From: Dokdonella fugitiva
Lineage (GTDB): Bacteria > Pseudomonadota > Gammaproteobacteria > Xanthomonadales > Rhodanobacteraceae
Direction of reading: 5' to 3'
DNA: 64,000 bases
Assembly: GCF_014138265.1 (NCBI RefSeq)
Contig: NZ_JACGXL010000004.1
Location: 310,001-374,000 of the forward strand
In this document: positions 24,856 to 34,484 of the stretch, in pieces
How positions within the stretch are numbered: position 1 is the stretch's first letter
Layout of the letters: every line of letters starts with the position of its first letter
The notes under the pieces: model-generated
What the model was told of the DNA's origin: nothing
Database searches by the model: none
Seen by the model: only the letters and a program-made list of their open reading frames with translations
Translations under genes and position numbers: made by a program

Positions 24856-27846
24856 TCAGCGCCGCGCCGGCGTCGCCGGCGCGGTCGCATCCGGCGGGTC
24901 CGCTTCGAGCGCCCCCTCGTAGAGTACGACGAGCGGCAGGTGCTGCGCATCGAGCGCGAGCAGGTGACCGTCGGCGTCGGCGAGCCAGAGCCGGCCGCTG
25001 CCCGCGTCGTAGTCCGCCGCGGTGAGGTCGCCGATGTCGCTGCGCAATGCGGCCTCGACGCGCACGCGCACAGCGCCGTCCGCGGCGCGCGCGAGCGCGT
25101 AGCGACAGAGCACGCCGCGACCCGCGGCGAACGCGCCGCCGCGGCCGTCCGGCGTCAACGTCCACAGGCGATGACCGAAATCGGGAAGGCGCGCCAGGCG
25201 CCGCGTGTCGAGGTCCCATGCGTACAGCCGCGTCGGCTCGGTGCCTTCGACGAGCACGACGCGCGCGGCGTCGAGCTCGAGCAGGTGGTAACCGCTCGCG
25301 CTCTCGATCGCGTGCGGCCGCGCGGACCAGGCGCCGGCGTCGTCGCGCGCGAGCTCGAGCAGGCGATGGTTCCACGTGCCGACCAGCGCCCGCCGTGCGT
25401 CGCGCGCGATCCAGAACGCGTGCAGGCGCAGGTCCGGCGTCGCCGCGAGCGCGCGCAGGTCGACGGCTTCCTCCTCTTCGAGCGAGGGCCAGCGCCAGCG
25501 CTTGAGCGTGCCGTCGGACGAACTCGACCACAGCGCCTGGCCGACGAGCGTGATCTGGTTGACGAGGTAGTCGTGCCCGCGCGAGCGCCAGCGCACGTCC
25601 ATCGCGGGCAGGTTCCAGATCGCGAGCGTTCGGTCGTCCGATGCGCTGGCGAGATGCCCCGCGTCGCCCGCGAGCGCGGTGACGCCATCCGCATGCAAGG
25701 CGTGCGGGACGACCTTGCCGCCGTCGATCGCGTAGACGACGCCGTCGCTCGAGCCGACGTACACCGCGTGCCGCGCGGTGTCGACGTGCACGGCCCAGCT
25801 TTCCGCCTTGCCGAGATCGAACCGTTGCGCGACCGGCAACACGCCGTAGTCGAGTCGCGCCAGGCGATGCGCGACGCCGTCGAGCAGCAGCACGCCCGCA
25901 CCGTCGGCCTGCACCGCACCCGGCGTGCTCGCGGCCCCGACGGGCGCGGCGTCGACGAAGCCGTCGTCGCGCCAGAGGCGCATGCCCGCTTCGCCGGCGA
26001 CGAGCAGGGTCGGTGCATCGGCGAGCCAGGCGAGCGACTGCGCGCCGCGCTGCACCGGCAGCGAGCGCATCGGCGCGCTGCGATCGAGCGCGAACACGTC
26101 GACTTCCGGCTCGCGTCCCGCGACCGCGAGGCGCGCCGGCTCGTCGAGCAGGGCGAGATCGCGCACCGCGCCGAGGTCGAGCGCCTCGTCGAGCACGACC
26201 GCGCCGTCGGCGCTGCGGATCACGCGCACGCGCGCACCGGACGCGTCGACGACGGCGAGCCAGCGGCGCGACAGGGCGATCGCCTGTGCATCGGCGGCGT
26301 CGGCGATGCTCGCGCCGCGCTGCAGGCGATCGTCCTCGCCGCGGCGCCACAGCACGAGTGCGCGGGCCGAGGCGGCGACGAGCGTGCGCGCATCCGGCGC
26401 GACGCGCACGATCGCGTCGGGCGCGAGTTCCTTCGGCAGGCGCGCGAGGGGCGTCGCTTCCGCCGTGACCGGATCGGTCGCCTGCAGCAGGTCGCCCGCG
26501 GCGACGGCGAGCCGCCCCTCCTCGAGTGCGCCGAGCAGGCGCTGCCCGTGCGGCAGCACGACACGGCTCGCTTCGACGCCGGCCTGCAGCGGGCGCAGGT
26601 ACCAGCCGTCGGCCGACGCGAGCACGGCGACGTCGTTGCGGCGCGCGAGCACGTTGCGCGCGTCGACCGGCACGCCGTAGCGCTCACGCTCGCGCAGCCA
26701 CGCCGTCGCCGGCGGCACCGCGACGGCAGCCGTCGCGGACGGCGCCGGTGCATGCAGGCGCCACAGTGCGAACGCACCGAGCAGCGCGGCCACGGCCGCG
26801 GCGATCGCGCCGGCCATCAACCGCCCCCGCGGACGCCGCGGCATCGCGCGTTCGACCGTCGCCGGCGGCGCGTGCACCGGCGCGGGCCGCGTCGCGACGT
26901 CGGCGCGGCCGTCGTCCTCGAGTGCGCGCAGGAACGCGACGACGTCGGCGTGCCGTTGCGCCGGGTCGACCGCGAGTGCGCGCGCGAGCGCCGCGGCGAT
27001 GCGCGGCGACGTGTCGCGCGGCAGTTCCGCGGTCATTGTCGCGGGCGTGCGCGTGAGGCCCTCGAGGCTGATCTCGCTGAAGCTGCGGCCGCTGCGCAAC
27101 GGCTTTCCGCGCAGCATCTCGGCGACGATCAGCGCGAGTGCGTACTGGTCCGTCGCGAGCGTCACCGGATAGCCGTAGAACTGCTCGGGCGCGAAGTATT
27201 GCGGCGTGCCGATCACGTGCCCGGCCTGGGTCAGCCGCGCGCCTTCGGAGGCATCGTCCTCGAGCACGCGCGCGATGCCGAAATCCAGCAGCTTGACCTG
27301 CTCGCGCCCCGCGACTCGTGCGAGGAACACGTTGTCGGGCTTGAGGTCGCGATGCACGATGCCCTGCGCGTGCGCGTGGGCGAGCGCGTCGACGATGCCG
27401 CGCAGGACCGTCATCAGGCGCGCGACCGGCAGCCCTTGCGGCGAGCGCGCGATCTCGGCGGCGAGGCTCTCGCCTTCGAGATGCTCCATCACGTAGTACG
27501 GCACGTCGCCGGGCGACACGTCGAAGTCGTGCACGTCGACGATGTTCGGATGACGCAATCCCGCGAGCAGGCGCGCCTCGCGCAGGAAGCGTTCGCGGAA
27601 CGCGGCGTCGCCGAGGCCGGGTTGCAGCAGCTTCACCGCGACCGCGTGTCCGAGCGCGACGTGCCGCCCCTGCAGCACGACGCCCATGCCACCCTCGCCG
27701 ATCAGCCCGAGCAGCGCGTACTTGCCGAACGTCTGACCGATGAACGCGCGCCCGTCGGCGCGCGCGGCGGCACCGCCGCAGCGTGCGCAACGGAGTGCGC
27801 CTGCGCCCATGGCGAGGCCGCAGGCCGTGCAGATCCGGAAGTCCAT
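24856..27846 (-). CDS. Ser/Thr protein kinase with N-terminal zinc ribbon and WD40-like propeller
   Basis: Protein of 996 aa. A small zinc ribbon opens it (C6-x2-C9 and C20-x2-C23). The kinase domain covers about 40-300: LIGEGGMGVVLQG (P-loop), AVAVKLLQ (Lys72), IVHRDLKPDNVFLA (165-167 HRD), KLLDFGIAR (188-190 DFG) and TPQYFAPEQFYG. After a Pro/Ala-rich linker comes one membrane helix (LMAGAIAAAVAALLGAFALW, about 345-365), then about 600 residues of WD40-type blades (DGVTALAGDAGHLASASDDR, then TLAIWNLPAMD, and SSSDGTLKRWRWP). It is a sensor kinase with a probable extracytoplasmic propeller, paired with the downstream SMI1-like gene. Confidence 0.9.
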   Translation of the reverse strand: MDFRICTACGLAMGAGALRCARCGGAAARADGRAFIGQTFGKYALLGLIGEGGMGVVLQGRHVALGHAVAVKLLQPGLGDAAFRERFLREARLLAGLRHPNIVDVHDFDVSPGDVPYYVMEHLEGESLAAEIARSPQGLPVARLMTVLRGIVDALAHAHAQGIVHRDLKPDNVFLARVAGREQVKLLDFGIARVLEDDASEGARLTQAGHVIGTPQYFAPEQFYGYPVTLATDQYALALIVAEMLRGKPLRSGRSFSEISLEGLTRTPATMTAELPRDTSPRIAAALARALAVDPAQRHADVVAFLRALEDDGRADVATRPAPVHAPPATVERAMPRRPRGRLMAGAIAAAVAALLGAFALWRLHAPAPSATAAVAVPPATAWLRERERYGVPVDARNVLARRNDVAVLASADGWYLRPLQAGVEASRVVLPHGQRLLGALEEGRLAVAAGDLLQATDPVTAEATPLARLPKELAPDAIVRVAPDARTLVAASARALVLWRRGEDDRLQRGASIADAADAQAIALSRRWLAVVDASGARVRVIRSADGAVVLDEALDLGAVRDLALLDEPARLAVAGREPEVDVFALDRSAPMRSLPVQRGAQSLAWLADAPTLLVAGEAGMRLWRDDGFVDAAPVGAASTPGAVQADGAGVLLLDGVAHRLARLDYGVLPVAQRFDLGKAESWAVHVDTARHAVYVGSSDGVVYAIDGGKVVPHALHADGVTALAGDAGHLASASDDRTLAIWNLPAMDVRWRSRGHDYLVNQITLVGQALWSSSSDGTLKRWRWPSLEEEEAVDLRALAATPDLRLHAFWIARDARRALVGTWNHRLLELARDDAGAWSARPHAIESASGYHLLELDAARVVLVEGTEPTRLYAWDLDTRRLARLPDFGHRLWTLTPDGRGGAFAAGRGVLCRYALARAADGAVRVRVEAALRSDIGDLTAADYDAGSGRLWLADADGHLLALDAQHLPLVVLYEGALEADPPDATAPATPARR

Positions 27847-27929
27847 CGACGGGACCGCCCCCCTCAGCGAGGGCCCATGGTGTCGGCAGCGCGATGCGCG
27901 CGTCAATGCGCGCGCGATGGCTGCGTCCG

Positions 27930-28370
27930 TCAGCGGTCGTTCCAGCCGAGCTTGTCGATCTGGCACTGCTGCATGACCGCGGTGCGCGCGGCCGGGTCGG
28001 TCGGTGCGTTGAACGGGAAGATGAGCCAGCTGAACACGCGGTCGCGACCGGAATTCGTCACGGTCGGCTCGAAACGCATGTTGCTCGCCATGCTCGTCGC
28101 GACCTTGGCGAGATCGCCCGCGGGCACCACGCGCTGCACCTTGATCGTGCTCGTTCGACCGTCCTTCTCGACGACGAACGACACCGCCGCGCAGCCGGGC
28201 GAGCTGATGTTGCGCGCCATGATCGGCACGTCGGCTTCGACCGACGCCGCGACGAGCGCCCAGTAACCGGCGAGCTTGTCCGGCACGACGACGCGTGGCG
28301 GCGCGTCGGATTGCGCGACGGCAACGGTACTGGTGGCCATGGCCAGGACGGCGATCATTCGGCGCAACAT
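27930..28370 (-). CDS. Small exported protein with TonB C-terminal-like domain
   Basis: Protein of 146 aa with a clear signal peptide (MLRRMIAVLAMATSTVAVAQ). The mature part carries FVVEKDGRTSTIKVQRVVPA and ASNMRFEPT, the VxxDGxVxxVxVxxSS...xxWRFxP pattern of TonB C-terminal (energy transducer) domains, but without a membrane anchor or Pro-rich arm. GGAG lies 6 nt before the ATG, and a TAGACT box lies 27 nt upstream. It is likely periplasmic; partner unknown. Confidence 0.72.
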   Translation of the reverse strand: MLRRMIAVLAMATSTVAVAQSDAPPRVVVPDKLAGYWALVAASVEADVPIMARNISSPGCAAVSFVVEKDGRTSTIKVQRVVPAGDLAKVATSMASNMRFEPTVTNSGRDRVFSWLIFPFNAPTDPAARTAVMQQCQIDKLGWNDR

Positions 28371-28411
28371 GGCGGGCTCCGTGCGGGACGTGCCCACAGT
28401 CTACGACGATC

Positions 28412-28960
28412 TCAGCCTCCCGGTGTTTCGTCGCGCTGCGGCGCCACCAGACCGTACTCGCGCCACCGGAACAAGGCCGTGGCCAATCCACGCGCACCGA
28501 GGGCAAGTCCGATGCCGAACGCGATCCGGATCGCGTCGCGGCCGATCCACGGCCAGCCGTACTGGCGCATGTACCGGTCGAGCGCGTCGCCGGTCAGCAC
28601 GCCCATCGAAAGAGACGTGCCGATGTCGACAAGGTCGACCAGCCCCTGCACGACGAAGCAGATGCCGAGCACGGCGAATGCGAGCTGCTGCAGTTCGGTC
28701 GCGGTGATCGGACTCTCGAACACCTGCTGGCTCGACGTGGCCGCCGCGATGCGCGCCAGGATCCCCGGATAGAGCCAGAGCAATCCGGCCAACGCCAGTT
28801 CGGCGACGCCGAAGGTGATCGCCGCCTTCGTCGAGACGGTGACCTGGGCGGCGAGAAGCTCGCCAAGCGCCGTCGGTACGCCGACGAGCACCTGCACCGC
28901 CATGAAGACCGCACCGAGGCGGATGGCAATGCAAAGGATGGAGTACAAGGATGTGCGCAC
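28412..28960 (-). CDS. Multi-pass membrane protein, unknown function (GTG start)
   Basis: Protein of 182 aa with about four hydrophobic segments: SILCIAIRLGAVFMAVQVLV, AAITFGVAELALAGLLWLYP, LAFAVLGICFVVQGLVDLVD, and IRIAFGIGLALGARGLATAL. No ATG start fits; GTG 28960 is proposed because GGAG stands 7 nt before it and the first helix follows directly. No family recognised. It ends 41 bp before the ATG of the TonB-like gene, so co-transcription is possible. Confidence 0.65.
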   Translation of the reverse strand: MRTSLYSILCIAIRLGAVFMAVQVLVGVPTALGELLAAQVTVSTKAAITFGVAELALAGLLWLYPGILARIAAATSSQQVFESPITATELQQLAFAVLGICFVVQGLVDLVDIGTSLSMGVLTGDALDRYMRQYGWPWIGRDAIRIAFGIGLALGARGLATALFRWREYGLVAPQRDETPGG

Positions 28961-29055
28961 AGGGATGCTCCATGCCGCGGAAACCGGCGTCGGTGGGCGG
29001 CATCGGATTCCGGCCGGGACGGACCAGGCTCGGCGCACCTCCGCCCCATGAGAAC

Positions 29056-30522
29056 TTACAAGTCGTTCAGTCCTTCGGCGACGCCGTCCGCACCGACCAT
29101 GAGCAGTTTGAGCGTATTGGTGCCGCCACCCTGCCCCGTGTGGTCGCCGTTGGTGATGAGCACGCGATCGCCGACCGCGAGGTGGCCGAGGCGGTAGAGG
29201 TGCTGGATCGCGTCGCGCGACGCCTGCGTCGGACCGACGCCGTGCGCGTCGAACTCGACCGGGTTGACGTCGCGGTAGAGCAGCATGCGCCGGCGTGCGG
29301 CGCCATTGCGCGACAGCGCGTAGATCGGCACGGTCGAGCGGTAGCGCGACAGCCATTGCGCGGTCGCGCCACTCTCGGTCAGCGCGATGATCGCGCGCAC
29401 GCGCACCTGGCTGGCGAGGAACATCGCGCCGAGCGCGATCGCCTGGTCGGTGCGGTCGAGCCGGTGCGCGCCGGGGCTGAGATCCTCGGTCGGCTCGAAC
29501 TGGCGTTCCGCGCCGAGGCAGACGCGGCGCATCGCCGCGACCGCCTTGTCGGGATGCTTGCCGGCCGCGGTTTCCTGCGACAGCATGACCGCATCGGTGC
29601 CGTCGATGACCGCGTTGGCGACGTCGAGCACTTCGGCGCGCGTCGGGATCGGCGACTCGACCATCGACTGCATCATCTGCGTCGCGGTGATGACGACGCG
29701 CGAGCGCGTGAGCGCCTCGCGGATGATCTTCTTCTGCAGGCCCGGCAGTTCGGCGTCGCCGATCTCCACGCCGAGGTCGCCGCGCGCGACCATCACCGCG
29801 TCGGACGCGTCGACGATCTCGGCGAGGTTGTCGATCGCCTCGGCGCGCTCGATCTTCGCGACGAGCGCGGCGCTGCCGCCCGCCTCGTGCAGCAGCCGGC
29901 GTGCCTGCTCGATGTCGTCGGCGACCTTCACGAACGAGACCGCGAGGAAATCGGCGCCGAGTTCGGCAGCGAGGCGGATGTCGGCGCGGTCCTTGTCCGA
30001 CAGCGCGGCGACCGTGAGACCGCCGCCGAGGCGGTTGATGCCCTTGCGGTCGGACAGGCGGCCGCCGACGAGCACGCTGCAGCCGATCGTGCGGTCGCCG
30101 ACCTCGACCACTTCGAGCGAGACCAGGCCGTCGTCGAGCAGCAGCACGTCGGCCGGCTTCACGTCGCGCCAGAGGTCGTGGTAGCTCACGCCGACGCGCG
30201 TCGCGTCGCCGGACGGCGCGTCGGCGCGGCAGTCGAGCGTGAACGCCTGCCCCGGCGCGAGTTCGATCGGGCCCGCGGCAAAGCGCTCGATGCGGATCTT
30301 CGGTCCCTGCAGGTCGGCCAGCACGCCGACTTCCACGCCGAGTTCGGCGGCCGCCGCACGTACCGCGTCGGCGCGCTGGCGGTGGTCGGCCGCGCTGCCG
30401 TGCGACAGGTTGAGGCGCACGACGTTGACGCCTTCGGCGATCAGCTTCTTCAGCGCACCGGGCGCGTCGGTCGCCGGCCCGAGCGTGGCGATGATCTTGG
30501 TACGGCGAAGCTGCTCTGCCAT
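29056..30522 (-). CDS. pyk: Pyruvate kinase
   Basis: Transfers phosphate from phosphoenolpyruvate to ADP, the last step of glycolysis. The protein is 488 aa, normal for a bacterial enzyme. Visible: RRTKIIATLGPATDAPGALK, VVRLNLSHGS, LADLQGPKIRIERF, LVAKIERAEAIDNLAEIVDA (catalytic Lys and Glu), DAVMVARGDLGVEIG, MMQSMVESPIPTRAEVLDVA, and DAVMLSQETAAGKHP. AAGGGAG precedes the ATG. A GCTAGCGT box lies 30 nt upstream. It shares the strand with pgk and the aldolase gene but is separated from them by unrelated genes. Confidence 0.97.
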   Translation of the reverse strand: MAEQLRRTKIIATLGPATDAPGALKKLIAEGVNVVRLNLSHGSAADHRQRADAVRAAAAELGVEVGVLADLQGPKIRIERFAAGPIELAPGQAFTLDCRADAPSGDATRVGVSYHDLWRDVKPADVLLLDDGLVSLEVVEVGDRTIGCSVLVGGRLSDRKGINRLGGGLTVAALSDKDRADIRLAAELGADFLAVSFVKVADDIEQARRLLHEAGGSAALVAKIERAEAIDNLAEIVDASDAVMVARGDLGVEIGDAELPGLQKKIIREALTRSRVVITATQMMQSMVESPIPTRAEVLDVANAVIDGTDAVMLSQETAAGKHPDKAVAAMRRVCLGAERQFEPTEDLSPGAHRLDRTDQAIALGAMFLASQVRVRAIIALTESGATAQWLSRYRSTVPIYALSRNGAARRRMLLYRDVNPVEFDAHGVGPTQASRDAIQHLYRLGHLAVGDRVLITNGDHTGQGGGTNTLKLLMVGADGVAEGLNDL

Positions 30523-30552
30523 CCGCGTCGCTCCCTTCCAGACGAGCCCGCT

Positions 30553-30560
30553 ACGCTAGC
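30553..30560 (-). promoter_or_regulatory. -10-like GCTAGCGT box for pyk
   Basis: On the minus strand GCTAGCGT lies 30 nt before the pyruvate kinase ATG, the usual position of the GCTAnnnT box in this window. Confidence 0.4.
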
Positions 30561-30620
30561 AGCGTCGCCGCAGCGGCGTCCATCGCGGCGCGCAATCGAT
30601 GAATGGAGCCGATGCGTCCT

Positions 30621-31268
30621 TCAGGCGCGATGCGCGAGCAGGTCGGGCAGGTGCGCGGGTTGGTCGGCGATCGCGTCCGCGCCGGCGTCGCGCAACTCGT
30701 CGACGCTGCCGAAGCCCCAGGCGACGCCGATCGCGCGGACCGCGTTCGCCTTCGCGCCATCGATGTCGAAATGGCGGTCACCGACCATCGCGGCGGCGCC
30801 GGGCGCGACGTCGAAGTCGGCCAGCGCGCGCGCGATCATCGACGCCTTCTCGCTGTCGCGGCTGCCCGGCGCAGCCGCGTACACGCGCGCGAAGCGGTCG
30901 CCGAATGGCAGGCTGCGCACGATCTTCTCGGCGTACAGGTCGACCTTGCTCGTCACGACCGCGAGCTGGATGCCGCACGCGGCGAGCGCGTCGACCGCGT
31001 CGCCGACGCCATCGTAGACGCGGTGCTCCTGCCAGCCGACCGCACTGAAGCGCTCGCGGTAATGGTCGACCGCGCGTTCGACCGCGACGGGATCGTCGCC
31101 GAGCGCGAGCGGGAACGTCGCGCGCAGCGGCGGCCCGATCCAGCCACGCAGGATGTCGCGCGGCGGGCTCGGCGCGCCGAGGCGGCCGAGCGCGTATTCG
31201 ATCGAGTTGACGATGCCCGCCTCGGAATCGATGAGGGTACCGTCGAGATCGAACAGCGCGAGCCTCAT
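30621..31268 (-). CDS. HAD-superfamily phosphatase (phosphoglycolate phosphatase-like)
   Basis: Protein of 215 aa with all HAD motifs: FDLDGTLIDSE (nucleophile Asp7 and Asp9), VVTSKVD (motif II), a Lys in SEKASMI (motif III) and MVGDRHFDIDGAKAN (motif IV). A four-helix cap lies between motifs I and II, as in Gph and PpaX. The substrate could be phosphoglycolate, pyrophosphate or another small phosphate ester. Its ATG overlaps the stop of the upstream protease gene as ATGA, so they are translationally coupled despite unrelated functions. Confidence 0.87.
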   Translation of the reverse strand: MRLALFDLDGTLIDSEAGIVNSIEYALGRLGAPSPPRDILRGWIGPPLRATFPLALGDDPVAVERAVDHYRERFSAVGWQEHRVYDGVGDAVDALAACGIQLAVVTSKVDLYAEKIVRSLPFGDRFARVYAAAPGSRDSEKASMIARALADFDVAPGAAAMVGDRHFDIDGAKANAVRAIGVAWGFGSVDELRDAGADAIADQPAHLPDLLAHRA

Positions 31269-32656
31269 CCGTCGAAGCCGTTCTTGAAGATCTGGTCGAC
31301 GAGCGCGCCGCGTTGCAGGTTGAGCACGAAGCCTTCGGCGCTCGCCGCCGTCACGCCGACCGTGAACGCGTTGCCGGGCGCGGTCCAGCTCTCGCCGACC
31401 TTGAACATCGAACCCTCGTCGTTCGCCGTGTCCGCGGGCGGCACGGTCGCGTCGACGCTCCACGCGGGTTCGTCGCGCGTCGTGTCGACCTCGTGGATGA
31501 TGACCGCGTCGCCGGCGAGGTTCGCCTCGTAGTAGCCGCTGCGCTTGCGCGCCTCGATCACGTAGTAGTGGCTCGCCGGGGCCGGCGCCGGCAGGGTGAC
31601 CACGATCATCTGCACGTGGGTCGAGCCGCGCAGGCTCGCGCGATCGAGCGTGATGTTGTTGTAGGTTCCGTTGGCCGACACGGTGAGCTTGCGCGCGGCG
31701 TCGATCCAGCCGAGATGGTCGCGCGACCAGATGCCGATGTGCTTGGGCTGCGTGCCGTAGGTCGCGTCGTCGCCGGCGTTGTCCCACGCGTCGCTCATGA
31801 CGTCCCACGGGTTGTCGTACGGATCGTCGTCGCCGTCGGAATTGTTCGCGTGCGGCAGGCCGAAGCCGTGCCCCATCTCGTGCGCGAGCGGCGCCTCGTT
31901 CGCGTAGCCCCACGGCGGCTCCCACGTCACGTACCAGACCTTGCTGACGCCATCGAGCGTCGCGTAGCGGCTGCCGCCCCAGGCGTAGCCGTCGAGGTCG
32001 TCGTTGTAGAACGTGTTGACGCCGACGAAGTTGGCGAAGTTGACGGTCGCGTCGGCGACGCCGGTGCAATCGGTGAACAGCTGGCCGAGGTTCGCCGAGC
32101 CGTTCGCGGGCACGTAGTACGAACGCGGATGCGGCAAGGTGAACCACCCGTATGCGGTGCTGCCGGCGACGTTGACCTTGTCGTACGACACTTCGCGCCA
32201 GTAGTGGTCGAGGCGGCCGGTCTGGTTCGACAGCATCGTGCCGAAGTACGGCAGGTCGTGCGGCTGCGCGGCGACGTCACTGAACTTGCACGCGAGCGTG
32301 ACCCACGGCTGGCTGCCGCTCACGCGTGGCGCGGCGGCGGCTTCGACCGAGGCGTCGGCGGCGACGATCGCGCCGGCGAGCACGCGGCCGCCCGGCCACG
32401 GCGCCGGTTGCGCGTCCAGCGCGACCTCGCGCCCGGCGAGCGCGTAGAGATCGCCTGCCGCACGCAGCGCGCTCGCGGTATCGAGCGGGTGGCGCGCACC
32501 ATCGCGCTCGACGAGCTCGGCCTCGAAGCGGCTCGGCGGCGTCGAACCCGGCGCGGGGTCACCCCAGCGCAGCTCGAGCGTGCCCTGCAGCAGGTCCTGC
32601 GCGGCGAGTGGCGCCGCGCATGCGAGCGCGACGCCCGCGATGAGGAATCGTTTCAT
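31265..32656 (-). CDS. Secreted metzincin-type zinc metalloprotease with terminal FKNGFDG tag
   Basis: Exported protein of 463 aa (signal MKRFLIAGVALACAAPLAAQ). The zinc site HEMGHGFGLPH at 259-269 is a full HExxHxxGxxH, and WDVM at 284-287 is a likely Met-turn, the hallmarks of metzincins. The context resembles the immune-inhibitor A/M6 group. Cys123 and Cys197 could pair. The C-terminus is VDQIFKNGFDG, a version of the short tag on other exported proteins in this window. It is coupled to the HAD phosphatase. A GCTAGGCT box lies 30 nt upstream. Confidence 0.85.
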   Translation of the reverse strand: MKRFLIAGVALACAAPLAAQDLLQGTLELRWGDPAPGSTPPSRFEAELVERDGARHPLDTASALRAAGDLYALAGREVALDAQPAPWPGGRVLAGAIVAADASVEAAAAPRVSGSQPWVTLACKFSDVAAQPHDLPYFGTMLSNQTGRLDHYWREVSYDKVNVAGSTAYGWFTLPHPRSYYVPANGSANLGQLFTDCTGVADATVNFANFVGVNTFYNDDLDGYAWGGSRYATLDGVSKVWYVTWEPPWGYANEAPLAHEMGHGFGLPHANNSDGDDDPYDNPWDVMSDAWDNAGDDATYGTQPKHIGIWSRDHLGWIDAARKLTVSANGTYNNITLDRASLRGSTHVQMIVVTLPAPAPASHYYVIEARKRSGYYEANLAGDAVIIHEVDTTRDEPAWSVDATVPPADTANDEGSMFKVGESWTAPGNAFTVGVTAASAEGFVLNLQRGALVDQIFKNGFDG

Positions 32657-32686
32657 TCGGTAGGGTTCGCGAACGGGCGGACGCGC

Positions 32687-32694
32687 AGCCTAGC
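32687..32694 (-). promoter_or_regulatory. -10-like GCTAGGCT box for the metalloprotease gene
   Basis: GCTAGGCT on the minus strand lies 30 nt before the ATG at 32656. It lies in the 79-bp gap after pgk, suggesting that the protease/phosphatase pair has its own promoter. Confidence 0.4.
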
Positions 32695-32735
32695 AGGCCA
32701 CGCGCGCGCCGCTTGCGACCGCGCGCACATCCTCG

Positions 32736-33908
32736 TCAGCCGCGCGCCTTCAGCGCCGCCACCGCGGGCAGTTCCTGGCCTTCGAGGAACTCGAGGAATG
32801 CGCCACCGCCGGTCGAGATGTAGGACACGCGCCCGGCCACGCCGTATTTCTCGATCGCGGCCAGCGTGTCGCCGCCGCCGGCGATCGAGAACGCGTCCGA
32901 CGCGGCGATCGCATGCGCGAGCGTCTCGGTGCCCTTGCCGAACGCGTCGAACTCGAACACGCCGACCGGGCCGTTCCAGACCACCGAGCCGGCCTTCGCG
33001 ATGAGTTCCGCATAGCGCCTGGCCGTCTGCGGGCCGATGTCGAGGATCATGTCGCCGGCGGCGACGTCCTCGACCTTCTTCACCGTCGCCGGCGCGTCGG
33101 CCTTGAATTCGGGCGCGACGACGACGTCGGTCGGCACCGGCACGTCGGCGCCGCGCGCCTTCGCCGCGGCGATGATCTTCTTCGCCGTGTCGAGCAGGTC
33201 GAGCTCGACCAGCGACTTGCCGACCGGATGGCCCGCCGCCGCGATGAACGTGTTGGCGATGCCGCCGCCGACGATGAGCTGGTCGACCTTGCCGACGAGC
33301 GTCTCGAGCAGGGTGAGCTTGGTCGACACCTTCGAGCCCGCGACGATCGCGAGCAGCGGGCGCGCGGGATGTTCGAGCGCCTTGGCGAGCGCGTCGAGCT
33401 CGGCCATCAGCAGCGGGCCGCCGGCGGCGACCTTGGCGAAGCGGATCGCGCCGTGCGTCGACGCCTGCGCGCGATGCGCGGTGCCGAACGCGTCCATCAC
33501 GTAGACGTCGCAGAGCGCGGCGTACTTCTTCGACAGCGCTTCGTCGTCCTTGCCTTCGCCGACGTTCATGCGGCAGTTCTCGAGCAGCACGAGCTGGCCG
33601 GGGGCGACGTCGACGCCGTCGAGCCAGTCGCGCACCAGCGGCACGTCGCGACCGAGCAGTTCGCCGAGGCGCCGCGCGACCGGCGCGAGCGAATCCTCGG
33701 CGCTCCACTGCCCCTCCTTCGGCCGGCCGAGGTGCGACATGACCATCACCGCGGCGCCTTTGTCGAGCGCGAGCTTCAGGGTCGGCAGCGCGGCGAGGAT
33801 GCGCGTCTCCGAGGTGATGCGCCCCGCGTCGATCGGCACGTTGAGATCCTCGCGGATCAGCACGCGCTTGCCGGCAAGGTCGAGATCGCTCATGCGCACG
33901 ACGGACAT
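32736..33908 (-). CDS. pgk: Phosphoglycerate kinase
   Basis: Interconverts 1,3-bisphosphoglycerate + ADP and 3-phosphoglycerate + ATP. The protein is 390 aa, the standard length. Visible: [59 protein letters not shown] (PGK signature), [36 protein letters not shown], and [16 protein letters not shown] (nucleotide loop). GAGGAG precedes ATG 33908. It lies upstream of, but not adjacent to, pyk and the aldolase gene. Confidence 0.97.
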   Translation of the reverse strand: MSVVRMSDLDLAGKRVLIREDLNVPIDAGRITSETRILAALPTLKLALDKGAAVMVMSHLGRPKEGQWSAEDSLAPVARRLGELLGRDVPLVRDWLDGVDVAPGQLVLLENCRMNVGEGKDDEALSKKYAALCDVYVMDAFGTAHRAQASTHGAIRFAKVAAGGPLLMAELDALAKALEHPARPLLAIVAGSKVSTKLTLLETLVGKVDQLIVGGGIANTFIAAAGHPVGKSLVELDLLDTAKKIIAAAKARGADVPVPTDVVVAPEFKADAPATVKKVEDVAAGDMILDIGPQTARRYAELIAKAGSVVWNGPVGVFEFDAFGKGTETLAHAIAASDAFSIAGGGDTLAAIEKYGVAGRVSYISTGGGAFLEFLEGQELPAVAALKARG

Positions 33909-34060
33909 CGGGAACTCCTCGGATTCGGATCGGGGAAACCGGTCATTACAGCGGCGAATGGCGCCCGGCGCAAATGCGCGCACGCGGTGCCCCGGACGGG
34001 CCGGCCACTACCGCCGCGGGCGCGACCGCGCAACGGCCCGACCTGCCCGCGTTGCCTGCT

Positions 34061-34303
34061 TCAGTGCGACGTGCCGCAGGCGAGCGCGCGACGCGCCGTC
34101 GAGGCAGGGTACTTCGCGAGCATCGCCGCGGGCCGCTGCGGCCGTCGCTCGAGGCCGCCGCCGCAGTTCGGGCAGGCGTGGTCGAGCCGCTGCGCGACGC
34201 ACGCCGCGCAGAACGTGCATTCGAACGAGCAGATCATCGCGTCGTCGGCATCGGCCGCGAGATCCTTGCCGCAGCATTCGCAGTGGGGACGCAGTTCGAG
34301 CAT
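34061..34303 (-). CDS. DUF1272-family zinc-ribbon protein
   Basis: Small protein of 80 aa. MLELRPHCECCGKDLAADAD, ICSFECTFCAACV and CPNCGGGLERRP match the DUF1272 family, with four CxxC-type pairs suited to binding two zinc ions. Function of the family is unknown; a nucleic-acid or protein-contact role is possible. It is monocistronic, between pgk and osmC. Confidence 0.85.
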   Translation of the reverse strand: MLELRPHCECCGKDLAADADDAMICSFECTFCAACVAQRLDHACPNCGGGLERRPQRPAAMLAKYPASTARRALACGTSH

Positions 34304-34450
34304 GGCGCACCTCGTGGACCGGACGTACCGCCATTGTGCGCGCCGATCCACGTCGCGGCGACGGCCGCCGCGCGACGTGCGGACGGGGCCATTGCGGCGT
34401 GGCCCTGCCGGCCCCGCGCGGAATGGCCCGCACCGTCCACCGCGCGCGGC

Positions 34451-34458
34451 GCTAGCAT
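34451..34458 (+). promoter_or_regulatory. -10-like GCTAGCAT box for the OsmC gene
   Basis: GCTAGCAT ends 26 nt before the ATG at 34485. It is a full match to the GCTAnnnT pattern. Confidence 0.45.
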
Positions 34459-34484
34459 GCACTCCCGGCCACGACGGAGCCCGC

